A stretch of DNA of 64,000 nt from positions 53,332 to 117,331 of the IMG/VR virus record IMGVR_UViG_3300050132_000248, one strand, 5' to 3'. Below, in pieces: positions 1 through 10,500 of this stretch; position 1 is the stretch's first letter, and each line of letters starts with the position of its first letter. The notes beneath the pieces were generated by a model. It did no database searches. It had not been told where the DNA came from and saw only the letters and a list, made by a program, of their open reading frames with translations. The DNA comes from a virus. Both the position numbers and the translations under genes were made by a program.

Positions 1-333
1 GAAGAACAGATGCAGAATGACAATGCTCAGAAAGAACTTGATAGAATTAATAAGAAAGAGATTGCAATCATTATGGCAACCAAAGATACTGGTGGACCAG
101 AAGAAGGTGACACAGGTCCTAATGCTGCTGAAATGGGAAAACTTGAGAATGAAAGAGTTAGAGTGACAAAGGATAACCTTACCAAATTAGCAGAGTTGAC
201 AAATAAAGCAAAAGCAGATAATCAGAAGAATGATATTGAAAAGGAAAAGCTTAAAGTGGAAAGAGAAAAGATAAAAGCAGATATTTCTGTAGCAAAACTC
301 AATGCTAGGAATAGAGGAGGTAAAAAGAACTAA
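1..333 (+). CDS. C-terminal end of probable portal protein (partial)
   Basis: The reading frame is open from the first base (three codons before the first ATG), so this is probably the 3' end of a longer gene cut by the window edge. The visible ~110 residues are highly charged and helical, rich in Lys, Glu, Asn and Gln, with a basic tail, and they lack hydrophobic core segments. Portal proteins of crAss-like phages often end in such a charged coiled-coil tail, and the portal gene normally lies just upstream of the scaffold and capsid genes, which follow here. The portal call is therefore positional inference; a small free-standing charged protein starting at base 10 cannot be excluded. The gene ends about 100 bases before the next one, across an AT-rich gap with T-runs. 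Confidence 0.5.
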   Translation, partial: EEQMQNDNAQKELDRINKKEIAIIMATKDTGGPEEGDTGPNAAEMGKLENERVRVTKDNLTKLAELTNKAKADNQKNDIEKEKLKVEREKIKADISVAKLNARNRGGKKN

Positions 334-435
334 TGCTATATTACCCAAAAAAGTAATATCATTCTTCATCAAAAATGTTTTTTTTAATTAAATTTATTAT
401 AATTTTACATCACAATTTGATTTAAACAACTACAT

Positions 436-1695
436 ATGGCTGAGAAACAAAATGATAGTCCTTCCTTTAGTATTGAGGAAACGATGACTGCAGGTGCCGG
501 TGATCAACAACTCTTTAATGATTTGATATCACCTGAAACAGTATCTGGAAATGCAGATGATCTTAAACCTGTTGAAGAAAAAAAGAAAGAGGAAATTCCT
601 GAAAAGAAAAACATTGAGAAGAAAACTCCTGAGAAAAAACTTCCTGAGAAGAAAGAAGAAATAATTCCAGAAACAGAGGAAGACGAGACTAAGAAAGGTC
701 AGAATGCAATTTCTAGTTTTCTTGAGAAAGAAGGAGATGAAGAAGAGGAAGAGGAAGAAGTAATTCCAGAGAAGAAAGAAAAAATAGAAGGAGAAGAAGA
801 ACCAGAACCTTCTAAATTTAATGCTCTTGCAAAAGACCTTTTCAAACTTGGAGTATTTACAAAGGAAGATGATGATGATGAACCAGTTATTTCAACTCCT
901 GAAGAATTCCTTGAGAGATTTCAGAATGAAGGAAAGAAAAGAGCAACAGAAGCTTTACAAACCTTTATAGGAAAATTTGGTGATGACTATCAGAATGCAT
1001 TTGATGCCATATTTGTAAAGGGAGCAGATCCTAAAGAATATTTTGCAGCATATAATGCTGCTGTGGATTATGCTCAAATGGACATGACGAAGGAATCAAA
1101 TCAAGAAGCTGTCATTCGTCAAGCTCTTACAGATCAGGGACTTGATCCTGAGGATGTAAAAACAGAATTAGAAAGACTAAAGAACTATGGTGATTTAGAA
1201 ACTGTTGCTGCCAAACATCACAAGGTATTAGTGAAAAAGGAAGCACTTAAACTTCAACAGATAGAACAAAAGGCTGAAGAAGATTCTAAACAGAAAACAA
1301 TCATCAAGAATCAATATATAACTAATGTGCAGAATGTTCTGCAAGAAAAAGTAAAAGCAAAGGAGTTTGACGGCATACCAATCAACTCTAAATTAGCAAA
1401 CGAACTACAAGATTTTTTATTGGTGGATAGATGGAAGACTTCTTCCGGGGAAACACTCACTGACTTTGATCGTGCTATTTTGGAGTTAAAGCGTCCTGAG
1501 AATCACGCAAATAAGGTTAAACTTGGTCTTCTCTTGAAAATCATGGAAAAGGATCCCACACTATCTGTCATTCAAAAATCTGGTATTACAAAAAAGACGA
1601 ATGAGATATTCAGCGAAACTGCCAAACAAGTAACTAAAGGAAAGGCAAATGTAGCTGATGGATCAGTGAAAAAGAATTCATGGTTTATTCAATAA
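436..1695 (+). CDS. Probable capsid scaffold-like acidic protein
   Basis: This 419-residue protein sits directly upstream of the capsid gene. Residues about 45-130 are an extreme low-complexity stretch of Glu, Lys and Pro with runs of acidic residues, likely disordered. The C-terminal two thirds look helical and charged, and the end is basic (KKNSWFIQ). Position between portal and major capsid, high charge and predicted helices are the usual marks of a phage scaffold or scaffold-protease fusion. I see no Ser/His/Asp protease motif, so a pure scaffold or head-assembly role is more likely. Function is inferred from context, not from a recognised domain. An A-rich leader rather than a Shine-Dalgarno sequence precedes the ATG. 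Confidence 0.55.
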   Translation: MAEKQNDSPSFSIEETMTAGAGDQQLFNDLISPETVSGNADDLKPVEEKKKEEIPEKKNIEKKTPEKKLPEKKEEIIPETEEDETKKGQNAISSFLEKEGDEEEEEEEVIPEKKEKIEGEEEPEPSKFNALAKDLFKLGVFTKEDDDDEPVISTPEEFLERFQNEGKKRATEALQTFIGKFGDDYQNAFDAIFVKGADPKEYFAAYNAAVDYAQMDMTKESNQEAVIRQALTDQGLDPEDVKTELERLKNYGDLETVAAKHHKVLVKKEALKLQQIEQKAEEDSKQKTIIKNQYITNVQNVLQEKVKAKEFDGIPINSKLANELQDFLLVDRWKTSSGETLTDFDRAILELKRPENHANKVKLGLLLKIMEKDPTLSVIQKSGITKKTNEIFSETAKQVTKGKANVADGSVKKNSWFIQ

Positions 1696-1724
1696 TTAAT
1701 TATTAACCTTAACACTTAAATAAA

Positions 1725-3278
1725 ATGGCTATTCAAACAGTTCCCGGGTTAACGGGTTTTGTCTACTCCCGTGTGGCTTCAATGGACAAACGTGCAGTGG
1801 GTAAATTAACAGACGCAAATCACTTGGAATCATTTCACAGTACAGAGCCTGCGGACTATGATAAAAAAATCATTAGTCTATATACCCAGAGCTCTTTGTA
1901 TAGTAATGACTTCCTTGACATGATCAACAAAAGTACTCCCTATTACATCGACAACAATTCTGATGCATGGAAATGGGATGTACAGGTACCTTACAAATTT
2001 CCAAAAATCATCGACATTCCTGCAGCTACATTGAACTTATCAAAGCCGGGGATTGATGGTCAGGAATTTCAAATTGTTCTAGATACTAATGAGTTCTCCA
2101 AGAATGCAATTGTATCTGTGGGTTCTCGTCAGTATGGTCCTCGTTGGTATGTTACCAAAGATCCTATGCCTTACAATGTTGGATATCTTTACAACTTTAC
2201 ACTTGTAAGTGATAATCCTATAATTGATTACGTCAGTAGTACATTCCTTCAGGTAGGTGTTGAACTTGAACTCATTGATGGTGTAATAGGTGAATTTGAT
2301 CAGGATCTCTTAGGACTTCCTAGGTTGGGTGAAAAAATCACAATGTTTGAATCTCTTGGTTCAGCATATGGTTTTGAACACAAAATTACACAATGGGCTG
2401 ATGAGAAGATGATGAGGGATGCTTCTGGTAAAGCTTTAGACATTCTTGTATATGCTCCTCAGCGTAGGAATCAACTTCCTCTTACAAGAAATGATATTAA
2501 ATGGGAACCCTTTATTGAGTTCTGGATGCGTAAATCAATGCTTGAATTAAAGGTGAAGCGTATGATTTGGAGTAAGCCAGGAACTGTAAAAACAGGGGGT
2601 ACCAAACAAGAATTAAAACGTGTATCTGCTGGTGTATACCATAGAATGCGTAACAATGGAAACCTTGTTCAATACAACAGGGGAGAATTCTCTGCTAATC
2701 TAATTCGTTCTGTCTTTGGTGATTTGTTCTATAGAAGGGTCGATGTAAAAGACCGTCATGTGAAAATGTATACCAATGAATCAGGATTTGATGTTTTCCA
2801 ACAGGCTCTTAAGAATGATGCTCTCAATTCTGGATTAACTTTCATGGCAGATTCTGGTAACAGATATTTGCAGGGTGAAGGTCAGCACATCACTTATAAC
2901 TTTGCATTTGATGCAATGGTTACAAGGGAAACTGGTAGAGTGGAACTTATTCACTTAAAAGAACTTGACCTGCCACAGAGCAATCTTGAATTTGGTCAGA
3001 ATAAAAAATCTACACCTGTATTCATGGTGTTTGATGTCTCTCCAATGAGTGATGGATCAATGGTAAACAATATTCGTGAGGTAAGGATGCAAGGTGCTCC
3101 TTCGATGACATGGGGATATATTGATGGTACTGCTCATCACTTAGGCTTTGCAAAGAGTCAGGGTATGAGCTCTGCAAATAAATTCCCGGGATATGAACTC
3201 TGGATGAAAGACCGTTGTGATGTATTTATTGAAGATCTATCTCGTACAGTGTTGATTGAAGAAATTCCACAACTCTGA
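1725..3278 (+). CDS. Major capsid protein (crAss-like)
   Basis: The 517-residue product forms the icosahedral shell. The length is close to that of crAss-like major capsid proteins (about 490-520). The N-terminus (starting MAIQTVPG), the even mix of beta-type and helical segments, the lack of low complexity and the place after a scaffold-like gene all fit an HK97-fold capsid protein. No catalytic motif is visible. The leader before the ATG (attaaccttaacacttaaat) is A/T-rich without a Shine-Dalgarno sequence. A very similar leader precedes the gene at 5081, which suggests both are strongly translated. A strong hairpin terminator follows the stop codon. The call combines family resemblance and gene order; an HMM search against Crassvirales capsid proteins would settle it. 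Confidence 0.85.
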   Translation: MAIQTVPGLTGFVYSRVASMDKRAVGKLTDANHLESFHSTEPADYDKKIISLYTQSSLYSNDFLDMINKSTPYYIDNNSDAWKWDVQVPYKFPKIIDIPAATLNLSKPGIDGQEFQIVLDTNEFSKNAIVSVGSRQYGPRWYVTKDPMPYNVGYLYNFTLVSDNPIIDYVSSTFLQVGVELELIDGVIGEFDQDLLGLPRLGEKITMFESLGSAYGFEHKITQWADEKMMRDASGKALDILVYAPQRRNQLPLTRNDIKWEPFIEFWMRKSMLELKVKRMIWSKPGTVKTGGTKQELKRVSAGVYHRMRNNGNLVQYNRGEFSANLIRSVFGDLFYRRVDVKDRHVKMYTNESGFDVFQQALKNDALNSGLTFMADSGNRYLQGEGQHITYNFAFDAMVTRETGRVELIHLKELDLPQSNLEFGQNKKSTPVFMVFDVSPMSDGSMVNNIREVRMQGAPSMTWGYIDGTAHHLGFAKSQGMSSANKFPGYELWMKDRCDVFIEDLSRTVLIEEIPQL

Positions 3279-3291
3279 TAATATTGAGAAA

Positions 3292-3323
3292 GCTCCCTCT
3301 TATTGAGGGGGCCTTCTTCTTTT
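3292..3323 (+). terminator. Intrinsic terminator after the capsid gene
   Basis: Eight-base arms (gctccctc and gagggggc, one G-U pair) flank a five-base loop and are followed by a pyrimidine tract (cttcttctttt). It lies 14 bases after the major capsid stop and would limit read-through from this highly expressed gene. Confidence 0.8.
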
Positions 3324-3353
3324 GAATTTAATTAATTTAAACTACATATTTAT

Positions 3354-4322
3354 ATGGGAAAAATAGGAAAGATTTCTACTATTAAGAAGGACTATTCAGT
3401 TAGTGGATTAGAAACAATGCAAGGAGGATTATCAAAACATGGACTCACAAGAATTCCGGGTACAGGTGTTTTTAAATATCCTTATAAGGAAATGGATGGA
3501 AAGTATAGAACAGGATTAGACAAAGATGCTTCCTACATTAAAAGGATAAGTGATCCTACAGAACAAGATATTGAACGAAAGAGAGTGGAGGATTTAAAGC
3601 AGAAATTAGAGAGTGCTCTTGGGGATGTTAAACTTGGTCCTCGTTCAACTTTCTGGAATTATGCACTTTCTACATCAACTGACGATACTCTTCATGTTCA
3701 ACCTATGAAGTTAATAGATGGAGATAACTATTTTGACTTAAATATTCCTAGTCAGGAACTTGCTTTTTCTTGGTTAAGAGTGCATCCTACAATTGCAAGT
3801 TCTTATGGAGCTTGGGAAAGAGGAGACTATCCTGCTGAGACACAGTTTTATGTTGTTGATGATGACATTGAAAATTTGGTAGTATTTAAAAAGAAGGTGT
3901 TAATCAATAAGGCAATCTCAAAGTTTGACAGTATGACTCCTGATAAGAAGAAGAAGGTAGCCAGACTTTTAGGACTTCCTGTTACTGATAGTACAACAGA
4001 AGAATCTGTCTATAATCAGGTGGATAATGTTCTTAAACAAACTGAATTCAAATCTGGAAAATATCAAGGATTATCAACAGTTGAGGTATTCAACAGATTT
4101 GCAGATATGAAAGAAAACCTACTCCATATAAAAGATGTAATTAAACAAGCCGTTCAATTCTCTATATATAGGGTGAAACCTAATGGCAAAATATATGAAG
4201 GTGAATTTGAAGTGGCTACAGATGAAGATGAACTTCTAAAATTTCTTGCAGATGATGATCATCAGGAGGATTTGATGACATTAGAAGGTAAACTTAAAAT
4301 GAAGAAAATTGCTTCCGTATGA
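3354..4322 (+). CDS. Conserved crAss-like head or connector protein, function unknown
   Basis: A 322-residue soluble protein of mixed helix and strand, rich in Lys and Asp, with no signal peptide, membrane segment or recognisable catalytic motif. It begins just after the capsid terminator and its stop overlaps the next start by four bases (ATGA), so the two are probably translationally coupled. Place directly downstream of the capsid gene suggests a head-completion, head-tail connector or internal head role, but I cannot name its family. The middle portion (about residues 100-170) has alternating aromatic and acidic residues; the C-terminal third is helical and charged. Confidence 0.6.
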   Translation: MGKIGKISTIKKDYSVSGLETMQGGLSKHGLTRIPGTGVFKYPYKEMDGKYRTGLDKDASYIKRISDPTEQDIERKRVEDLKQKLESALGDVKLGPRSTFWNYALSTSTDDTLHVQPMKLIDGDNYFDLNIPSQELAFSWLRVHPTIASSYGAWERGDYPAETQFYVVDDDIENLVVFKKKVLINKAISKFDSMTPDKKKKVARLLGLPVTDSTTEESVYNQVDNVLKQTEFKSGKYQGLSTVEVFNRFADMKENLLHIKDVIKQAVQFSIYRVKPNGKIYEGEFEVATDEDELLKFLADDDHQEDLMTLEGKLKMKKIASV

Positions 4323-5050
4323 TACCTGTAGATAGTTTATTGTATAAAATAGATCAGAAACTAAATAAGCTATCGACAAACGATCACCAGCGTATTCAAT
4401 TGGAAGATAAGATATTAGCCTTAAATGAGGCTCAATTAAAACTAATTAAGGAAAAAGTTGATGGTCCTCCCACTCCTTCAGGAGCAGGAATGGATGCAAC
4501 AAGAAAGAGATATGAAGATCTTCAGAAACTCATAGAGTATTGGGAAGATCATCCTCTTGATCTAAAACTCACGAACAAAGAATTAAATAAGTGGACTGCT
4601 TCTTTGTCAACTATAAGTCCTGCATATATGCTTTATGTTGATGCATATGTTCTTGCTGATAAAGGAAAATGCAAAGACAGGAAAATATGGATAAACAGAG
4701 ACTTATTGGCTCATGGAGATATTCAGTTTGTATTAAATAATGTTCATTACAAACCATCATTTGAATATCAGGAGACATGTAGTTATGTAGCTTCAGATCA
4801 GATTGACATCTTTACAGATGGTACATTTACACCTACAAAACTATTTCTATCTTATTTACGTTATCCCCTTTATATAGATAAGGAGGGATATGTAAAATTA
4901 AATGGAAAAGATTCTGTCACTCAGGATTGTGAATTAAAGAATTACTTAGAAGATGAACTCGTTGATTTAGCTGTACAAGATCTTGCTGGCTATACAGAAA
5001 ATGCAGGTGCAATGAGTACAGCACAAAGTAGAATACAAAAAAATGAATAA
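4319..5050 (+). CDS. Conserved head-region protein, function unknown
   Basis: A 243-residue acidic protein that starts inside the last codons of the previous gene (four-base overlap), which suggests the two are made together and perhaps bind one another. The first ~60 residues look like a helical hairpin; the rest alternates short strands and helices and holds several Tyr and Cys residues. It has no membrane segment or signal peptide and no motif I recognise. Place within the capsid block, before the Thr-tailed protein at 5081, supports a virion head or connector role by context only. Confidence 0.55.
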   Translation: MIPVDSLLYKIDQKLNKLSTNDHQRIQLEDKILALNEAQLKLIKEKVDGPPTPSGAGMDATRKRYEDLQKLIEYWEDHPLDLKLTNKELNKWTASLSTISPAYMLYVDAYVLADKGKCKDRKIWINRDLLAHGDIQFVLNNVHYKPSFEYQETCSYVASDQIDIFTDGTFTPTKLFLSYLRYPLYIDKEGYVKLNGKDSVTQDCELKNYLEDELVDLAVQDLAGYTENAGAMSTAQSRIQKNE

Positions 5051-5080
5051 TTTATTATTAACCCTTAAATCTTAAACAAA

Positions 5081-6262
5081 ATGGCTGATTTTTCTTTGAC
5101 TACCGTCTTTGTAGTACCTGTTGGGAACACTGTTCCAAGCACAGGATCTACACAGAATTTGGCTGCTGGTCAAGTGGGAATTTTTCTCAATGATTACAGT
5201 GCTGCAACTGCCGGAAATGTTGCTGCTGCTCCTTATTTCTACATTGCTCAAGGTAGGACTAACACCTATCTGCAAGGTAGTAAACGCTCTGCTAAAATAA
5301 AAGGTTGTCCTTCAGGAACTGGCTGCAATAGCAATGTAACTGAATGGTACAAGGTAACAGGATGCCCTACACCAGTTAATCAGATAATTGATATTGGTAG
5401 TTGGAATGTACAATGTGGTGATATAGTCACATTAACAATTCGTGCTCATTCAAGTTATATTGATACTCTGTATTTCAATGGTTTAACTCGTAGTGTAACT
5501 GTTAATGCTCCTTGTTGTGCATGTGGTGCAGATCCTTGTACTCAAGTTGATTACAATGCTCTTATTAATGCATTCATTGTAAAACTGAATGCTACTGCTT
5601 CTGATTTCCTATTACCCGGAAGTACAGGAAGTAATCCTGATAATATTTATTTGTCACAATTCTTCACCTTCACTAATGTTGGTGGAACAGTTTTGGAAAT
5701 CCAAGGTAAACCTCTTACCAAATATGGTCAGCCTTGTGATGTCTCTGCTTTTCCATTTGAATATGACAGAATGTGGTTCAGGACATTTGTTTATAGTGGA
5801 CCTGCTACTACAGCTGACTTTATTGTTAGTGATGCTTGTAACATCGTAGCTACATCTACAACTACACAGAACTCCAACTTTGCAAAAGGTACTGATGCTG
5901 AAATTCAACAGTTGGAAAAGAATTATTACAGTTATCAGGCTGGTTATCTGAAACATATGTATAGGTTGATGGGATACAATGGTAACTATGAAGATTGGGT
6001 TACTGCTGGAACTATCTATAATACATATTATATCAAATTCAATGGACTTGATAGAAATGAAGAAAATTGGGGTGACTATATTCCTGAGGATAGTATGGTG
6101 ATAATTGCTGTTCAGAAGAGTAGTGCTGCAGAGACAGCTATTGTAAATATTCTTACACCTGCTCTTGGTTCTCCTACTGACGATAGTGGTGCATGTATTA
6201 CTACAACATCTACTACTACAATTGCTCCAACAACTACTACTACAACCACTGGGATAGGCTAA
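5081..6262 (+). CDS. Candidate capsid decoration or head-fibre protein with Thr-rich tail
   Basis: A 393-residue, beta-rich protein with low Lys content, abundant Thr, Ser, Gly and Asn, and clustered cysteines (around residues 70-150, including CCACG). It ends in a Thr-rich tail (about residues 373-390) broken by IAP, of the same type found in several genes further on. It has its own strong terminator, and its leader (tattaacccttaaatcttaa) closely matches that of the capsid gene, so it is probably abundant. This fits a capsid decoration or auxiliary protein or head fibre, with the Thr tail exposed on the surface. Function is inferred from place and composition. Confidence 0.5.
   Translation: MADFSLTTVFVVPVGNTVPSTGSTQNLAAGQVGIFLNDYSAATAGNVAAAPYFYIAQGRTNTYLQGSKRSAKIKGCPSGTGCNSNVTEWYKVTGCPTPVNQIIDIGSWNVQCGDIVTLTIRAHSSYIDTLYFNGLTRSVTVNAPCCACGADPCTQVDYNALINAFIVKLNATASDFLLPGSTGSNPDNIYLSQFFTFTNVGGTVLEIQGKPLTKYGQPCDVSAFPFEYDRMWFRTFVYSGPATTADFIVSDACNIVATSTTTQNSNFAKGTDAEIQQLEKNYYSYQAGYLKHMYRLMGYNGNYEDWVTAGTIYNTYYIKFNGLDRNEENWGDYIPEDSMVIIAVQKSSAAETAIVNILTPALGSPTDDSGACITTTSTTTIAPTTTTTTTGIG
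6199..6250 (+). repeat. Thr-codon (ACN) low-complexity tract at gene end
   Basis: A run of act/aca/acc triplets encodes the C-terminal Thr-rich tail of the preceding gene. It is the first of nine similar tracts in the window. Confidence 0.85.
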
Positions 6263-6279
6263 CTAAATAATTAACTTAT

Positions 6280-6331
6280 AAGAACCGTTAAGGGTAAGGG
6301 GATTCCCAAATTCCTTAACGGTTCTTTTTTT
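6280..6331 (+). terminator. Strong intrinsic terminator
   Basis: Perfect 14-base inverted arms (aagaaccgttaagg / ccttaacggttctt) flank a 19-base loop that holds a smaller gggga/tccc pairing, and a run of seven T follows. It closes the capsid-decoration block and is the strongest hairpin I found in the window. Confidence 0.9.
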
Positions 6332-6344
6332 AAATAAAACAACA

Positions 6345-6893
6345 ATGGCAAACATCATAAATATATTAACCATTCCTACTTATGACCTTAATACATTAGC
6401 TGTTGTTGACAACTCAGTGTATGATGGCACACCTCCTTCTGTTACATTAACAATAGATGTACCTGGATTTGGACAAGCTATGGGATTGGCTTTTAATGTT
6501 AATTCTGTAAATATTTATAACTCAATAAACTTGGGTATATCTTCAGCACTTGAACCTCTTCCTGATGGTAATTATTGCATCTCATATATGATAACTGGAA
6601 ATCCTGTTCCAGCGATAGAGAAGAGAATAATGAGAGTTGATAGGCTTCAGCAAAAATTTGATGAAGCTTTTCTTACCCTTGATATGATGGAAAATGATAG
6701 AGCAATAAAGACGCAATCAAAAATTGATCTTATGAGCATTTATTTCTTCATACAGGGAGCAATTGCTTCAGCAAATAATTGTGCTGTTGCAGAGGCAACC
6801 AAACTTTATATTCAAGCAGACAGGATGTTGAATTCATTTATAGGAAAGAATTGTGGATCTTCAGGAAACAATTACATTATAAATTTTTCATAA
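6345..6893 (+). CDS. Small structural-type protein, function unknown
   Basis: A 182-residue protein in two halves. Residues 1-90 are beta-rich; residues about 90-170 look like a helical hairpin with a few cysteines (NNCAVAEATKLYIQADRML), ending in a Gly/Asn-rich tail. It has no signal peptide, membrane helix or catalytic motif. It follows the strong terminator, so a promoter should lie between the hairpin and the ATG, although I see no clear box. It leads a short cluster with the Cys-rich microprotein and the next gene, tightly spaced, upstream of the adhesin island. A baseplate, fibre-attachment or head-tail joining role is possible. Confidence 0.5.
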   Translation: MANIINILTIPTYDLNTLAVVDNSVYDGTPPSVTLTIDVPGFGQAMGLAFNVNSVNIYNSINLGISSALEPLPDGNYCISYMITGNPVPAIEKRIMRVDRLQQKFDEAFLTLDMMENDRAIKTQSKIDLMSIYFFIQGAIASANNCAVAEATKLYIQADRMLNSFIGKNCGSSGNNYIINFS

Positions 6894-6894
6894 T

Positions 6895-7032
6895 ATGAAG
6901 TGTATAGGATGCCACAAATCAGTTTCATGCAGTTGCCAATTAGTAGATGGCTTATGCTTACAATGTAGAAAACTTAAGAAAGGAATAATCAATGCTGCAC
7001 TCACGACTTACAAATTGTTCAGGAGCTACTGA
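6895..7032 (+). CDS. Cys-rich zinc-ribbon-like microprotein
   Basis: A 45-codon frame begins one base after the previous stop (TAATATG). It encodes a basic microprotein with six cysteines arranged as CxxC, CxC and CxxC (positions 3, 6, 12, 14, 21 and 24), the pattern of a small zinc-binding knuckle, followed by a basic helix. It overlaps the start of the next gene by 41 bases in another frame, which suggests translational coupling. The dense cysteine pattern would be unlikely in non-coding DNA. A structural zinc protein or small regulator of assembly is possible. Confidence 0.6.
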   Translation: MKCIGCHKSVSCSCQLVDGLCLQCRKLKKGIINAALTTYKLFRSY

Positions 7033-7588
7033 CATATCTATATTATTAAATGATATAGATTGCAAGTTGGTAAAACTTGGGAATGCATTATATGGGAATG
7101 CAGTCTATATGATGAATAATGATATTTCAGCAGTTGACATAATTGATTTATTAACATACAAAAGAATTCTTACCTTTAAACAGGTAAATCCTAATTATGC
7201 TTCAGTTGGAAGTTCATGGGGAGCAGAAATGATTGGTGATGTTATTCAATGGAACCAAACCAATCTTATTTATAGAACACCTTACATCTTCTGGTGGAAC
7301 AGAATAATCAAAGATGCTATTTCAACAGATACAATATTTCCTGATCTTATTCCACAAAAGACAGTTATCACCACCATTAGTGTTGATAATTTAACTACTA
7401 ATGGATTTCAACTTGTCATTCAGTTATCAGACACTACTGAGTTACTTAATGAATATATAAATCCATCTGGATTTTTAACATTAACACTTAACACACCAGT
7501 TAATTCATTGAGTGGAATTAATATCACATCTCCTTCATGGAATGGTGCAGAAATAAATCTTTCACTAACTATTGAAAATCCATTTTAA
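6992..7588 (+). CDS. Structural-type protein, function unknown
   Basis: A 198-residue protein with a helical N-terminal half (residues ~15-60) and a beta-rich C-terminal half rich in Thr, Ser and Asn, ending in alternating hydrophobic residues like a fibre or receptor-binding beta-sandwich. Its start lies within the Cys-rich microprotein gene. The next gene, the large adhesin, begins at the base after its stop. This close coupling suggests it may be an attachment or chaperone partner for that fibre, but there is no direct motif for it. Confidence 0.5.
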   Translation: MLHSRLTNCSGATDISILLNDIDCKLVKLGNALYGNAVYMMNNDISAVDIIDLLTYKRILTFKQVNPNYASVGSSWGAEMIGDVIQWNQTNLIYRTPYIFWWNRIIKDAISTDTIFPDLIPQKTVITTISVDNLTTNGFQLVIQLSDTTELLNEYINPSGFLTLTLNTPVNSLSGINITSPSWNGAEINLSLTIENPF

Positions 7589-10500
7589 ATGAGAAAGATT
7601 TTAATATTTATATTGCTTTTATGGACAGGATTTCTTGTTGCTCAGAATCCTTTTAAAACTTCTAAGCTAACTACTCCACTTATTTTTATACCTGATAATA
7701 TAACTGCTCCTTCTCCTTCAACAGATTTTATATATCATATAGGGAGTGGTCTTTACTGGGGTAATCAACTTCTTAATTTTGATACAACAGGAGTTGCAAA
7801 GAGAGGATGGGTAACAGCTACTTTTGAACCTAAGTTGGGAAATCCTCTTGTGAATGGATGTATATTATCTTCTACAACAGGAGGGTTAAGATCATGGATT
7901 CCTAAAAGTGGTATAATAGACACTACAATTTTAACAACCCTCTGGCATTTCAATCATTATGCTACATGGACAGACAATGGCAATAATAAGCAAACCAGCA
8001 AGAGGGATACTGTACAAGTAGAATTTCTCAAACTTCCTAATGATGGACTTTCTGCAATAGACTTTGATAATTACGATAGCACAACTATTTACAGTGATCG
8101 AAGTGGAAATTTGGTTTTATCAACCGATATGTACAATGGAAATTATTTTAATTTATCCAGACCAGCACCAGGTTATTCTGGATTCAGGATAGCAGCTCAA
8201 AATAAAATGAGCCCGATTACCGAAGAAATAAGTGGCAATTCAAATTTCGATAACCCATTTATAGATTTGTCTATTGTTTCAAAGGGTGAAAATACTTCTG
8301 ATTTAAGATTTGATTCAACCGGAATGTGTTTTTACTTTTCAACACCCGGAATACATAGAATGAATTTAATGAAAGACACGTTACCTTGTGATACCATATT
8401 TTCAAAACACTTAAAACTTGAAGATTTGTCAGGTTCAGGAACTTCATTGGGATTGGATTCTCACAATAACGTAATAAAGACAAGTGTTGGTGATTATGAT
8501 TCCATCTGGACTGAAGATTTAACATTAGGTCACCATTGGTTATATTTAAGACGTTTTAATGATAGTGTGGGAATAGGACTATCGCAACCAACTGCTAAAT
8601 TAGACGTAAACGGAGAAATTAAAGCAACTGTAAATAGTGGGGATGCCATAAATGCAACTTCAATAACAGGAATTGGAGTTTATGCTAATGCTCCTGACAA
8701 TGTAGGTGTATGGGGTGCGTCTTATAATGGTTCTGGGGTATATGGTTCTTCTACAAATAGCTATGGGGTATACGGAAATAGTTATGCAAGCGATGGAGTT
8801 AAAGGCATTTCAATAACAGGATTTGCGGGTGAATTTATTGGTCTTACAAAGATGGATAGTGTTATTATTACCCACGTCAAACTTCGCACAGGATTAGATA
8901 CTATAATGGTAATAAATCACGATAGCTTGTATAAGCAACTATTACCCACCATCCCTGCTGGACAGATTCAATCTGATTGGAACCAGACAAATAATGTTTA
9001 TCTCGACTTCATTAAGAATAAACCCAACCTTTCAATTTATCGTACATTGGGTAATCATGATTCACTTTCACAGTTAAAGGAAAAAAGTTATAATGATCTG
9101 ACTGATAAACCATCTTTCGTTAGCGGAACTGGCCCCCAAAATTATTTACCAGTGTGGTTATCAGGAGGAATAAGTTTAGGTACGAGTATAATAAGTACAA
9201 CGGGAACAGATATAACTTCTATTTCTACTTATAAAGGATTACATTCTGATGGACATAATATTTTTATGGGTGGTGGTGGTCAAAATTCCATAGGACAAGT
9301 GGGGTCAACTTATCTTGGAAGTAATAATACTGTTTATGGGAATCAATCTTTTATGAATAATACTAATGGTTATATGAATGTCGCCATTGGTAATACATCG
9401 TTATATAGTAATACAACGGGGATTGGTAATGTCGCCATTGGCGGTCAATCTTTGTTTAACAATAGTACAGGAAATTATAATATTGCCATTGGCTATGGTT
9501 CAATGATGCCTTCTAATGGTGACAATAATACTGCTATTGGGAAATCAACACTTATGACTAATACCACTGGAAGTCATAATACAGCAATAGGGTTTTTTTC
9601 TATGGAGGGAAACGAAACAGGATTTTATAATACCGCAATTGGAGAAAATAGTTTGGGAGAAGTATTATATGGTTGGGGTAATACAGGATTGGGTAGTTAT
9701 TCTTTATGGTTAAATTTTAATGGAAGTGACAATATTGGAATAGGAGATAGTGCTGGATTTAATGAAACAAGTTCATTTAATCTTTATATTGGTAAAGGAG
9801 ATTCTACGACAGCTCCTATTTATGGAAAAATGTCTAAAAACAGATACAGAATAAACGGCAATTTACTTGTAAAAACCATTCCAATAGCAGGTTCACGGCC
9901 CAATTATGTTTTATCTCCAGACGCAAATAATAATATACAAAAATATTCATTTCCTTCTTATTCAGCCGGATATGGATTAGGACTATCAGGAACTACCTTC
10001 TATAATTCACGTTATTGGGGAACACAGGATAGTCTTAAAACATCATTATCGGGATTGGTATTGGCAACAGCAGGTAAGCTGACAGCAATTACTAATAATT
10101 CTTCAAATTGGGATAGCGGATATGCTTACCGATTGACAGGAGCAACAGGTTCAGCACCCTTGACATTGGGATTAAGTGGTAATGCTTTAACAGGTTCGAT
10201 AGATACCTCAACAGCAAAGACAGGTTTGGCAAACTTATATCAACTTGGATTGAAGGCTAATAAAGCCACTACGATAACAATAAACGGAACAGGGTATGAT
10301 CTATCCACCAATAGGAGTTGGTCTATTGCAGGTAGTGATACTTCGTTACTCAAGCACAAAAATGATACCGTGAATACCAAAACCGGATTCACTACTTTAT
10401 ACCAAAACGGTTTGAAGGCAAACAAATCAACCATCTTAACTATTAATGGTACGGCATACGATATTTCGGCTAATAGAAGCTGGACAATTGCCACTACCGA

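Noticed and set aside
3354-5050. Naming the two genes after the capsid gene by family
   Set aside because: Their place is typical of crAss-like head genes but no motif lets me tell connector, maturation or decoration roles apart.
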